A stretch of 26,582 bases of DNA from HLUCCA09 sp038757905 (GCA_038757905.1 JBCDGG010000070.1:1-26582), one strand, 5' to 3'. Numbered from the stretch's first letter, positions 1 through 6,898 are shown. Numbers and translations are program-made. Notes: generated by a model from the sequence alone, not told the origin.

Positions 1-1
1 G

Positions 2-82
2 CTGGGTGTTCTGACCGTTGGGGTTGTGACCAAGCCGTTTCAGTTCGAAGGCGGCAAGCGTATGCGCCAGGCCGAGGCCGGT
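2..82 (+). other. FtsZ fragment fused in frame to ArgH
   Basis: Reading frame 2 from the first base translates to a stretch containing GVLTVGVVTKPFQFEGGKRM, followed by RQAEAG. This is the highly conserved GTPase-domain segment of FtsZ, including the VTKPFxFEG motif, and has no counterpart in argininosuccinate lyases. The frame then runs without interruption into ArgH at about base 83. The junction lies in a run encoding AEA (bases ~71-80) that, as I remember the families, can occur at both places, so it may be a short shared sequence that joined two unrelated molecules. A natural FtsZ-ArgH fusion is very unlikely. A chimeric contig end is the simplest reading. Confidence 0.8.
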
Positions 83-1021
83 GTGGATTGGGTCATGCCT
101 GGGTTTACCCATCTGCAGACGGCGCAACCCGTGACATGGGGCCATCATATGATGGCCTATGTGGAAATGTTCGGGCGAGACCTGAGCCGGGTGCGCGATG
201 CACGAGCGCGGATGAATACGTCGCCCCTGGGTGCCGCAGCTCTGGCCGGAACGTCCTTTCCAATCGACAGACACATGACCGCCAAAGCGCTGGGCTTCGA
301 TGCGCCTGCAGCCAATTCGCTTGACGCAGTGAGTGATCGCGACTTTGCGCTTGAGTTTTTGTCTGCGGCGTCGATTTGCGCCATGCACCTCAGTCGATTT
401 GCCGAAGAACTGGTGATCTGGTCTTCAGCCCAATTTCGCTTTGTCGCTTTGTCCGACAGGTTTTCGACTGGCTCGTCCATAATGCCGCAGAAAAAGAACC
501 CTGATGCGGCCGAACTTATTCGCGCCAAGGTAGGGCGGATATTCGGGGCCAACACAGCGTTGATGATGGTCATGAAAGGCCTGCCGCTGACCTATTCCAA
601 GGACATGCAGGAAGATAAGGAACAGACGTTCGATGCCGCCGACCATCTGATGCTGGCCCTCGCCGCGATGGCCGGCATGGTGGCGGACATGCACCCCCAG
701 CCCGACGCGATGGAGGCGGCCGCAAGTGCCGGGTTTTCCACCGCTACCGACCTCGCCGACTGGTTGGTGCGCGAGGCCGGCCTTCCGTTCCGCGAAGCGC
801 ACCATGTCACTGGCACGCTTGTCGCAACGGCGGAGGCGGCGGGGTGCGATCTTGCCGATCTGCCGCTCGAGACGATGCGCGCGGTCCATGACGCGATCAA
901 CGAAGACGTCTATACTGTGCTCACGGTTACCAACTCGGTGCAGAGCCGTGTCAGCTACGGTGGCACCGCGCCGAGCCAGGTACGCCTCCAGATCGACCGC
1001 TGGAAGGAACGTCTTGCATGA
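83..1021 (+). CDS. argH: Argininosuccinate lyase, 5'-truncated (3' two thirds)
   Basis: ArgH cleaves argininosuccinate to arginine and fumarate, the last step of arginine synthesis, as a cytoplasmic tetramer. Visible family marks are MPGFTHLQTAQPV with the conserved His, NSLDAVSDRDFALEF, and the fumarase/lyase signature GSSIMPQKKNP with the catalytic serine loop, followed by GLPLTYSKDMQEDKE. The C-terminal part (STATDLADWLVR, YGGTAPSQVR) is complete. About the first 150 residues of the usual ~465 are missing and are replaced by FtsZ-like sequence. The frame is open from base 2, so no true start is visible. Bases ~90-600 look less GC-rich, with different codon use, than bases after ~650, so even the ArgH part may be a mosaic of two related templates. 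The stop overlaps the next gene's ATG (ATGA at 1018). Confidence 0.9.
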   Translation: MDWVMPGFTHLQTAQPVTWGHHMMAYVEMFGRDLSRVRDARARMNTSPLGAAALAGTSFPIDRHMTAKALGFDAPAANSLDAVSDRDFALEFLSAASICAMHLSRFAEELVIWSSAQFRFVALSDRFSTGSSIMPQKKNPDAAELIRAKVGRIFGANTALMMVMKGLPLTYSKDMQEDKEQTFDAADHLMLALAAMAGMVADMHPQPDAMEAAASAGFSTATDLADWLVREAGLPFREAHHVTGTLVATAEAAGCDLADLPLETMRAVHDAINEDVYTVLTVTNSVQSRVSYGGTAPSQVRLQIDRWKERLA

Positions 1022-1254
1022 ATCTGCGCCGCCTCTTCATCCGGCCCCCCGCGTCCCTGCTGATCCTGTGCCTGGCCACGGGGTTCGCCGGCGGCTGCGG
1101 CCTGACACTGGAGCCTTCGGCCTCCGCGTCGCTTTCGGGCGACCGTACGACATCCGTCAGGATCTCCCGCACTGCGCCCCGCGCCGCTCCGTCCCAGACA
1201 CCCGAGGCCCCATCGGACGACAGCCCGTCGGATGGGACCCCGGCCATACGCTAA
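1018..1254 (+). CDS. Small putative lipoprotein downstream of argH
   Basis: This 78-residue protein has basic residues near the N-terminus (MNLRRLF), a hydrophobic segment and a lipobox-like FAGGC with Cys27, so it is probably exported and lipid-anchored. The rest is low-complexity Ser/Pro/Asp-rich sequence with no recognised domain. Its ATG overlaps the argH stop (ATGA), which implies translational coupling. Small lipoprotein genes after argH are, from memory, common in Rhodobacteraceae, which supports it being real. The lipobox is not perfect (Ala at -3, Gly at -2 and -1), so a plain signal peptide is the alternative. Function unknown. Confidence 0.6.
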   Translation: MNLRRLFIRPPASLLILCLATGFAGGCGLTLEPSASASLSGDRTTSVRISRTAPRAAPSQTPEAPSDDSPSDGTPAIR

Positions 1255-1324
1255 GGCGGACCGATGCCCCTGCCGGTGGCGCCGGCGTGGGCAGGCGCCC
1301 CCCACCAAATCTCAGGATCTCCCC

Positions 1325-1495
1325 ATGACCCGAACCCTCCTCCTCACCCTCGCGCTCGTGTCCCTCGCCGCTTGCGGCGTGGACGGCACGCCCTCCCCCC
1401 CGCCTGACGATCGGGAACGGCCCGAGCCGGGCATCACTATCTCGGGCTCGGTCGGTGTGGGCGTCTCCGGCGGCAGCGCGCGCGTCCGCCGGTAA
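1325..1495 (+). CDS. Small lipoprotein (LAAC lipobox)
   Basis: This 56-residue protein starts MTRTLLLTLALVSLAAC, a classical type II signal peptide with the LAAC lipobox and Cys17. A Pro/Asp/Glu-rich linker and a Gly/Ser/Val-rich tail (ISGSVGVGVSGG) follow. Such tiny lipoproteins next to argH are familiar from Rhodobacteraceae, where, as I recall, lysA usually follows. Here lysA is absent and the sequence runs into a tandem repeat, so the locus may be rearranged. An in-frame upstream ATG at 1232 exists, but it would place the signal peptide internally, so 1325 was chosen. No strong ribosome binding site is visible. Function unknown. Confidence 0.65.
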   Translation: MTRTLLLTLALVSLAACGVDGTPSPPPDDRERPEPGITISGSVGVGVSGGSARVRR

Positions 1496-1540
1496 CCACA
1501 CACCCCGCCCGCCCGGCCAGCGCCGACTGGAGGCGCTCCG

Positions 1541-1874
1541 GTGTCAGGTCACGGCTTCAGCGGACGGACGCAGGCATCACGCCGTGTCCCGCAGACGCGC
1601 GCCCGGTCGCGGCGATGATCCCTAAGCCGACGACGGCCGGCCACGCCCCGTCAGGAGACACCCGCGCGCTTTCGCCTGTCAGTCGCTTGCGGGGTCAGCG
1701 GCGTCAGGGCTCAGGCCAAGGCTTCAGCGGACGGACGCAGGCAGCACGCCGTGTCCCGCAGGCGCGTCCCCGGTCGCGGCGATGCTCCGTGAGCCGACGA
1801 AGGCCAGCCACGCCCCGTCCGGAGACTCCCGCGCGCACACGCCTGTCAGTCGCTTGCGGGGTCGGCAGCGTCGA
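1541..1874. repeat. ~167-bp imperfect tandem duplication
   Basis: Two units lie head to tail, about 1541-1707 and 1708-1874. Offsets of exactly 167 bases align, for example, CGGACGGACGCAGGCA at 1561 with 1728 and AGTCGCTTGCGGGGTC at 1681 with 1848. By eye the units agree at close to nine bases in ten, with scattered substitutions and few indels. The right unit contains the last nine or so codons and the stop of the racemase gene. The left unit is a copy of that gene tail plus its downstream sequence. The gap 1496-1845 holds this repeat and no gene that I can support. Confidence 0.85.
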
Positions 1875-2610
1875 GCATCGCATGGATCAGAGCGTCCTGC
1901 GGCGCGGGCGACGCCGGGTAGGCGCGCTTGGAGTGGGTCAGCCCCAGCCCCAGCACCGCCTCCGCCAGCTTGTAGGTCAGCGGCCCGGGGTTGATCACCG
2001 GGACGGGCAACCGCTCGGCCATGTAGCCATGGGCTTCATGCATCGTGGTCGATCCCAGCAGGACCACCTCTGCCCCGTCCTCGTCCACCGCCTTGAACGC
2101 CACCTCGGTCAGCGCCTCGAACACGTCCGTGCTCCTGTCGCCCAGAAGCCCCTGATTGTCCGGCTGGCTCTCGATCCAGCGGACGGAGGCGCAACTGCGC
2201 TCCACGCCCAGCTCCGTCAGCACCTTGCGATAGAGATGCTGCCAATGGGGCCACATGGCGATGATCGAAAACCGGTGCCCGAGCATCATCGCCATCAGCA
2301 CCGACGCCCGCCCCGGCCCGATCACAGGAATCGACAGTTCGGCCCGCAGGGCGGCAAGCCCGCTGTCGGACATCGTGTCGATGCACACCGCGTCGAAGCC
2401 ACGCCGCTGCGCGTCCAGCCCCGCCTCAAAGGCGCCGAACTCCGCCAAAACCATGTCGGAGGCGCTGACGTAGTTCTTCGGCGCCGCACGCACGCTCTCG
2501 AAGGCAAATTCGATCCCCGGCCCCAATTCAACAGCGCCGATTTGCGCCGCGCGCTTGGCGCGGTTTTCCGCGTTCATCGGAAACGGGACGATTACCAAAA
2601 CGCGTTTCAT
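1846..2610 (-). CDS. Asp/Glu (hydantoin) racemase family protein
   Basis: This 254-residue protein of the Asp/Glu/hydantoin racemase fold (pfam01177) starts MKRVLVIVPFPM. The first active-site cysteine is present at Cys76 in VCIDTMSDSGL. The second half carries VVLLGSTTMHEAHGYM and PVPVINPGPLTYKLAE. In classical racemases of the family the second loop holds another cysteine (a GC motif). Here it is Ser187 (GSTTM), so simple two-base racemisation is doubtful. The start at 2610 follows a good GGGGAG site. The gene is divergent from MmgE/PrpD and an N-carbamoyl-D-amino-acid hydrolase, which fits a role on a 5-substituted hydantoin or N-carbamoyl amino acid. A maleate isomerase-like or unknown isomerase role is possible. 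Its last codons lie inside the 167-bp repeat. Confidence 0.85.
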   Translation of the reverse strand: MKRVLVIVPFPMNAENRAKRAAQIGAVELGPGIEFAFESVRAAPKNYVSASDMVLAEFGAFEAGLDAQRRGFDAVCIDTMSDSGLAALRAELSIPVIGPGRASVLMAMMLGHRFSIIAMWPHWQHLYRKVLTELGVERSCASVRWIESQPDNQGLLGDRSTDVFEALTEVAFKAVDEDGAEVVLLGSTTMHEAHGYMAERLPVPVINPGPLTYKLAEAVLGLGLTHSKRAYPASPAPQDALIHAMLDAADPASD

Positions 2611-2628
2611 GTCCCACTCCCCGCTTGC

Positions 2629-2658
2629 TTGCACCCGGGTCCGACCCGGGCCTAGTCT
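2629..2658 (+). promoter_or_regulatory. Candidate promoter for the PrpD/carbamoylase operon
   Basis: TTGCAC at 2629-2634 and TAGTCT at 2653-2658 are separated by 18 bases, a reasonable -35/-10 pair in the 81-bp gap between the divergent racemase and MmgE/PrpD genes. The expected transcript start lies about 25 bases before the PrpD ATG and leaves room for its GGGGGAG ribosome binding site. The match is approximate, so this is a proposal from position and sequence only. Confidence 0.35.
2634..2650. promoter_or_regulatory. 17-bp perfect palindrome, candidate operator
   Basis: CCCGGGTCCGACCCGGG is a perfect inverted repeat: two 8-base arms around one central base. It sits between the racemase and MmgE/PrpD genes, between the proposed -35 and -10 elements. 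That is the classical place for a dimeric repressor controlling both directions. No regulator gene is visible next to it, so the binding protein is unknown. In a GC-rich genome some short palindromes occur by chance, but an 8+8 arm is long. Confidence 0.5.
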
Positions 2659-2691
2659 GCAACCGAACCAAGAAACCCGGGGGAGAGCAAG

Positions 2692-4053
2692 ATGCCGGAC
2701 ACCGCGCCGTCCAAAGCCGATGCGCTGGGCAGCCTCGCGTCCTTTGCGGCCGAAACGCCATCTTCCGCCATTCCAGCGGAAACCCTGGGAAAAACGGCCC
2801 TCATCTTGGCCGACAGCATCGGCGCCATCGCCGGGGGCGCCGCCGAAGACGACGTGCGCGCGCTCACCGCGCGCCATCCGGGCGGCGGGCCGGCGCTGGT
2901 TATCGGTACGGGCGAGACGCGCCCGCCGGGCATGGCCGCGCTTCTCAACGGAACCGCCGGGACGACGCTGGAGATGGACGAGGGCAACCAGTTCGCCAAG
3001 GGTCATCCGGGCATGCACACGATCCCGGCCGCGCTGGCCGCCGCACCCCGCGACATTCCGGGCGCCGATCTGCTCGCGGCGATCTGCCTGGGATACGATA
3101 CCGGGGCCCGCGTGGGCATTGCCACGGCACTGCGGCCCGCGATGCATCCGCACGGAACCTGGGGCACCCTCTGCGCCGCGGCCGCCGCCAACCGGCTGCG
3201 CGGCGCCGATACGGGCCGGATGCGCCACGCCCTCAGCCTCGCGTCCAGCCTGTCGCTGGCCACCTCGCGCCGCACGATGCTGGACGGCGGCACGGTGCGC
3301 AACGTGTTCACCGGCGTGGCCGGGCAGATGGGCCTGCTCGCCGCCGACATGGTCGCAGCCGGGTACACCGGGGACCGCGACGGTTTGGCGGAGGTGTTCG
3401 GACGCGTCGTCTCCGACAGTTTCGACGCCGACGCGTTGACGGATGCGCTGGGCGCGCGTTGGGAGGTCGACCGCAATTATTTCAAGCTGCATTCCTGCTG
3501 CCGGTTCAACCATGCCGCCCTCGATGCCCTCGCCCAGCTCACCGACGGCGGCGAGATCGCGCCGGATCAGGTAGCCCGGATCACGGTGGACACCTACGCC
3601 CTGGCCGCCGAGCTCGACAGCGCCGCACCGGCTAACGTGCTGGCGGCGAAGTTCTCGGTCCCGTTCGCCGTCGCGACCGCCCTCGTCACTGGGTCGACCG
3701 GTGTTGCCAGCTTCACGGCCGACCGCGTCACCGATCCTGCGATCCGAGCCCTGGCCGCCCGCGTCACCGTGCGCGAGGACGCCGCGATGACAGCCCGCCT
3801 GCCCGATCACCGCCCCGCCCGCGTAACCGTGGAGATGGCCGACGGGCGGGTTCTGACCGCCGCCACCGAGACCAATCGGGGCGACTGGGCCGATCCCTAT
3901 TCGGAGGACGAGATCTACGGGAAGTATCTCAGCCTTGCGACCCGTGTCTGGGCGGACCCGGCCGCCCGGCAGATCTGGGATCTCTGCCTCGCCCTGCCGG
4001 AGGCGCCCAGCGCCGCTCCCCTGTTCGATGCCCTTGCCCGGGCCGCAGCCTGA
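2692..4053 (+). CDS. MmgE/PrpD family protein
   Basis: This 453-residue protein has the length and layout of the MmgE/PrpD family, which includes 2-methylcitrate dehydratase, cis-aconitate decarboxylase and uncharacterised lyases or isomerases. Family-type segments are the N-terminal helical region with GTTLEMDEGNQFAKGHPGM, GYDTGARVG, HPHGTWGTLCAAAAANRLRG, and KLHSCCRFNHAALDAL near residue 265. The ATG follows GGGGGAG at good distance. It precedes the N-carbamoyl-D-amino-acid hydrolase by 10 bases, so the two are surely co-transcribed. The neighbours argue against propionate catabolism, since no prpB or prpC is here. A role on a carbamoyl- or hydantoin-derived acid is an inference from context. 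The exact reaction cannot be read from the sequence. Confidence 0.85.
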   Translation: MPDTAPSKADALGSLASFAAETPSSAIPAETLGKTALILADSIGAIAGGAAEDDVRALTARHPGGGPALVIGTGETRPPGMAALLNGTAGTTLEMDEGNQFAKGHPGMHTIPAALAAAPRDIPGADLLAAICLGYDTGARVGIATALRPAMHPHGTWGTLCAAAAANRLRGADTGRMRHALSLASSLSLATSRRTMLDGGTVRNVFTGVAGQMGLLAADMVAAGYTGDRDGLAEVFGRVVSDSFDADALTDALGARWEVDRNYFKLHSCCRFNHAALDALAQLTDGGEIAPDQVARITVDTYALAAELDSAAPANVLAAKFSVPFAVATALVTGSTGVASFTADRVTDPAIRALAARVTVREDAAMTARLPDHRPARVTVEMADGRVLTAATETNRGDWADPYSEDEIYGKYLSLATRVWADPAARQIWDLCLALPEAPSAAPLFDALARAAA

Positions 4054-4063
4054 AGGACCCTCT

Positions 4064-5002
4064 ATGCGTGAAATCATCGTTGGCGCCGCCCAGATGGGCG
4101 CCATTCAAAAGGCCGACAGCCGAGAGGCCGTGGTCGCCCGGATGCTCCATCTGCTGGAAGAGGCGGGCCGCGCCGGGTGCACCCTCGTCGTCTACCCCGA
4201 GCTGTGCCTGACCACGTTCTTTCCGCGCTGGATGATGCCGGATTGGGCCGAGGTCGACACCTGGTTCGAAGACACGATGCCCAACGCCGCCACCCAGCCC
4301 CTTTTCGACAGGGCCAAAGCGCTCGGGATCGCCCTGTCGCTCGGCTATGCGGAACGCACGCCGGACGGGCATCACTTCAACACGCAGATCCTGACCGACG
4401 AAAAGGCGGAGATCGTGGGCAAGTATCGGAAGGTGCACCTGCCCGGGCACTCCGAATACGATCCCGATCGCGCCTTTCAGCATCTTGAGAAGCGGTACTT
4501 CGAGCCGGGTGACCTCGGCTTTCCCGTGTTTCGCAATCTCGATGCCTGGATGGGCATGCTGATCTGCAACGACCGCCGCTGGCCGGAAGCCTATCGGGAG
4601 CTTGGGCTGCAGGGTGTCGAGCTGGTCCTGCTTGGCTACAACACACCCTCGGTGAACTCGCAGAACTCCGCCGAGGGGCCCGCCCAGCGCCTGTTCCACT
4701 CCGAACTCTCGGTCCAGGCCGGTGCCTACCAGAATGCCACATGGGTCGTCTCGGTCGCCAAAGGCGGGGTGGAGGACGGCAACCCCCTGCTGGCGGGCTC
4801 GGTCATCGTGAACCCTGAGGGCGAGGTCGTCGCCCGCGCCCAGACGGAGGGGGACGAACTGCTCGTCCATGCCTGCGACATGGACGCGACCCGTTTCGGC
4901 AAATCGACGATCTTCGATTTCAAGCGCCACCGGCGCGTCGAGCATTACGGCCGCATCACCACCCAGACCGGCGTAATCTACCCCGACGGCACGGCGGGCT
5001 AG
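4064..5002 (+). CDS. N-carbamoyl-D-amino acid hydrolase (D-carbamoylase)
   Basis: This 312-residue member of the nitrilase superfamily hydrolyses N-carbamoyl-D-amino acids to the D-amino acid, CO2 and ammonia. The catalytic triad is visible as Glu46 (YPELCLTTFFPRW), Lys123 (GKYRKVHLPGH) and Cys168 (MLICNDRRWPEA). The stretches FQHLEKRYFEPGDLGFPV and QAGAYQNATW closely match the Agrobacterium D-carbamoylase as I remember it (about 304 residues). The ATG at 4064 follows AAGGA, 10 bases after the MmgE/PrpD stop. Together with the racemase this is two thirds of a hydantoinase-type pathway, but no hydantoinase is in the window. The natural substrate may therefore be an N-carbamoyl amino acid taken from outside or made elsewhere. 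Beta-ureidopropionase is less likely given the D-carbamoylase-specific motifs. Confidence 0.9.
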   Translation: MREIIVGAAQMGAIQKADSREAVVARMLHLLEEAGRAGCTLVVYPELCLTTFFPRWMMPDWAEVDTWFEDTMPNAATQPLFDRAKALGIALSLGYAERTPDGHHFNTQILTDEKAEIVGKYRKVHLPGHSEYDPDRAFQHLEKRYFEPGDLGFPVFRNLDAWMGMLICNDRRWPEAYRELGLQGVELVLLGYNTPSVNSQNSAEGPAQRLFHSELSVQAGAYQNATWVVSVAKGGVEDGNPLLAGSVIVNPEGEVVARAQTEGDELLVHACDMDATRFGKSTIFDFKRHRRVEHYGRITTQTGVIYPDGTAG

Positions 5003-5035
5003 CGCCGGGCGTATCGGTGCGCAACCTGGACTGGC

Positions 5036-5075
5036 GGCGGCTCTCTCAGCCGACGCCGCAGCGTCGGCAGCCGCC
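5036..5075 (+). terminator. Stem-loop after the carbamoylase gene
   Basis: A perfect 8-bp hairpin, GCCGACGC-CGCA-GCGTCGGC (5049-5068), is flanked by an outer pairing GGCGGCT/AGCCGCC (5036-5042 with 5069-5075). It begins 33 bases after the carbamoylase stop. No T-run follows, so it is a weak terminator candidate or a transcript-stabilising structure. The remainder of the 236-bp gap up to the convergent ceramidase-like gene shows nothing else recognisable, apart from an 8-bp inverted repeat (5231-5252) around that gene's stop codon. Confidence 0.4.
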
Positions 5076-5238
5076 CCCTTCTCAGACCGCCCCCCGCGCT
5101 CCACCGCGGGCTGTCGGAGGCCGCTTTAAGGGCGCTCCCGGCGGCCCATTCCGGCCCGTCGCGCGCGCTAGCGAACCCCACCGCCAGGGGAGGCGCTGTT
5201 CGATCCTGCCGCTTCCCCAAGCCGAAGCACCGCAGGCA

Positions 5239-5946
5239 TCATCCTGCCTGCGCCTGTTGCGGTAGGGGACGTCCGCCATCCCGCCGCAGCACCTCGATCA
5301 TCCAACCCAGCATGATGGCATTGAGGATATGCCAAACGAAATGCGTTCCCAGCGGCACCGCTTCGCAGACCAACTCGTCAACCGACCGGAATGTGAGCGA
5401 CGCCACCAGGATCCCCACGCCGAGAAGGAGCCCGCGCGCTGTTTCGGGCCGCCGTGTCCACAAGGCGCCGGCATAGATCAGGATCAGAAGCGGCACTGGC
5501 CAATAGGCCGCTGAAATCTCGAAGAACGGCAACTGCCCGAAGGCGCCGCCCACCACCGCCGCATAGGGGATGAACGCCGCCGCGCCGATCATCGAGACCC
5601 AGACGGGCAGCCCCCAGAAATGGCGGTTCGCGGCATAACAGTAGACAACGATATAGACCGCGATGGCCGCGACATCGGCGATGACGGACCAGACGGTTGC
5701 GTGCGTGTGGAAGAGGTAGGACCCGACCCCGATCGCGCCGAGAATAACGCACAGCGCGCGGGCGACACCGGTGGCCTCGCCGGCCCCATGCAGGGCGATG
5801 CGCCGCCACATCCAGATCGCCGCGATCAGAAAGGCCGCATTCGTTACCGCGTTCACCGGTTCGGACCAATACGTGAAGTCGACGCGCTCGCAATAGCCGT
5901 CCAGCTGCCGCATCAGGCCCTCGCCGGGGCCGGTCTCCTCTTCCAT
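5239..5946 (-). CDS. Ceramidase-like (CREST family) membrane hydrolase
   Basis: This 235-residue polytopic membrane protein has about seven hydrophobic segments and matches the alkaline ceramidase family (pfam05875) of the CREST superfamily. Conserved marks are the N-terminal YCERVDFTYWSEPVNAVTN, then GSYLFHTHATVWSVIADV with Ser76, His80 and Asp91, and near the C-terminus THFVWHILNA with His202 and His206. These are the residues expected to bind zinc and form the active site. In bacteria such proteins may hydrolyse ceramide-like or other amide-linked lipids, but the substrate here is unknown. The ATG lies 55 bases from the start of the divergent UPF0173 hydrolase gene, so the two may share a control region. 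Confidence 0.8.
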   Translation of the reverse strand: MEEETGPGEGLMRQLDGYCERVDFTYWSEPVNAVTNAAFLIAAIWMWRRIALHGAGEATGVARALCVILGAIGVGSYLFHTHATVWSVIADVAAIAVYIVVYCYAANRHFWGLPVWVSMIGAAAFIPYAAVVGGAFGQLPFFEISAAYWPVPLLILIYAGALWTRRPETARGLLLGVGILVASLTFRSVDELVCEAVPLGTHFVWHILNAIMLGWMIEVLRRDGGRPLPQQAQAG

Positions 5947-6001
5947 TCCAGCGCTCCCGCGTTAGCCTGCTCGCAAGCAATCTAGGCCCTGGGAGGACAG
6001 A

Positions 6002-6694
6002 ATGAAGATCACATGGCTCGGCCATTCCGGCTTTCGTATCGAAATCGGGGATCAGACGCTCCTGGTCGATCCATGGCTCACGGGGAACCCCGTCTTTCCC
6101 GAGGCTCGGCGCGCCGAGGCCATCGCGGGGGCAACGCATATCCTGTTGTCGCACGGTCATTTCGATCATGCGAGCGACGTTGTCGCCGTGTCGAAGGAAA
6201 CCGGCGCGCCCATCGTCGGCATCTACGATCTGATGAGCCATCTGGAAGCCACGGAGGGCGTCGGCATCGTGGGCTTCAACAAGGGCGGGACGGTTCTTCT
6301 GGGCGACGTGTCGGTGACGATGGTGACCGCGGTCCACTCCTCGTCGGTCGGCACCGATCACGGGCCGATGTATGCCGGCGCCGAGGCCGGGTTCATGATC
6401 GCCCACGGCGGACGCACGATCTACTTCTCCGGAGATACCGATGTCACGGCGGACATGGGCGTCATGCAGGCCCTGCACACGCCCGAGATCGGCATCCTGA
6501 GCTGCGGCGGCCATTTCACGATGGACATGGCCCGCGCGGCCTACGCAGCCAAAACGTTCTTCGACTTCAAGACGCTGATCCCCTGCCACTACAAGACGTT
6601 CCCGTTGCTCGCCCAGTCGGCTGCGCCACTGGCCGAAGCGCTGCCGGATGTGGATGTGATCGAGCCTGAGGTACTGTCCCCGATCGACCTCTGA
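6002..6694 (+). CDS. UPF0173 metal-dependent hydrolase (metallo-beta-lactamase fold)
   Basis: This 230-residue cytoplasmic protein has the start typical of the family (MKITWLGHSGFRIE, LLVDPWLTGNP). The metal-binding HxHxDH motif is SHGHFDHASD (His51, His53, Asp55, His56). Further metal or structural residues lie in TAVHSS, FSGDTDVTADM and LIPCHYKTFP. It belongs to the YtkL/UPF0173 group, whose substrates are mostly unknown, so only a general hydrolase role is supported. The ATG follows GGGAGGA at good spacing. It is divergent from the ceramidase-like gene. Length is normal for the family. Confidence 0.9.
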   Translation: MKITWLGHSGFRIEIGDQTLLVDPWLTGNPVFPEARRAEAIAGATHILLSHGHFDHASDVVAVSKETGAPIVGIYDLMSHLEATEGVGIVGFNKGGTVLLGDVSVTMVTAVHSSSVGTDHGPMYAGAEAGFMIAHGGRTIYFSGDTDVTADMGVMQALHTPEIGILSCGGHFTMDMARAAYAAKTFFDFKTLIPCHYKTFPLLAQSAAPLAEALPDVDVIEPEVLSPIDL

Positions 6695-6842
6695 GGCGCA
6701 CGCGCCGGGAGGGGTGCGGAGCAAGGCGGCGGCGGTGATGTCTTGCCGCGTTCTGCCCATGCAGGAGCCGCCACGGGCGCATGCGCTCAGGGTCAGAACC
6801 CGTCGCGGAGGCTGGCAGGGCCGGGCTGTGGCAGGGCCCGCC

Positions 6843-6871
6843 TTGACGCGGCCCTCTGCCACCTCGATATC
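6843..6871 (+). promoter_or_regulatory. Candidate promoter for the 6899 gene
   Basis: TTGACG at 6843-6848 and GATATC at 6866-6871 are separated by 17 bases, a good alphaproteobacterial housekeeping-type promoter. It ends 27 bases before the ATG at 6899. It lies in the 204-bp gap after the UPF0173 gene and suggests that the hypothetical gene is transcribed on its own. Confidence 0.4.
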
Positions 6872-6898
6872 GCAGCGGACATCACTTGGAGGATCGCG

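Noticed and set aside
1541..1874. A CRISPR array or phage attachment site in the tandem repeat.
   Set aside because: There are only two long units with no spacer structure, no cas genes and no integrase nearby.
2611..4104. N-terminal extension of the racemase frame up to 4104 on the minus strand.
   Set aside because: It is antisense to the MmgE/PrpD gene. The family start MKRVLVIVPF with a good ribosome binding site is at 2610.
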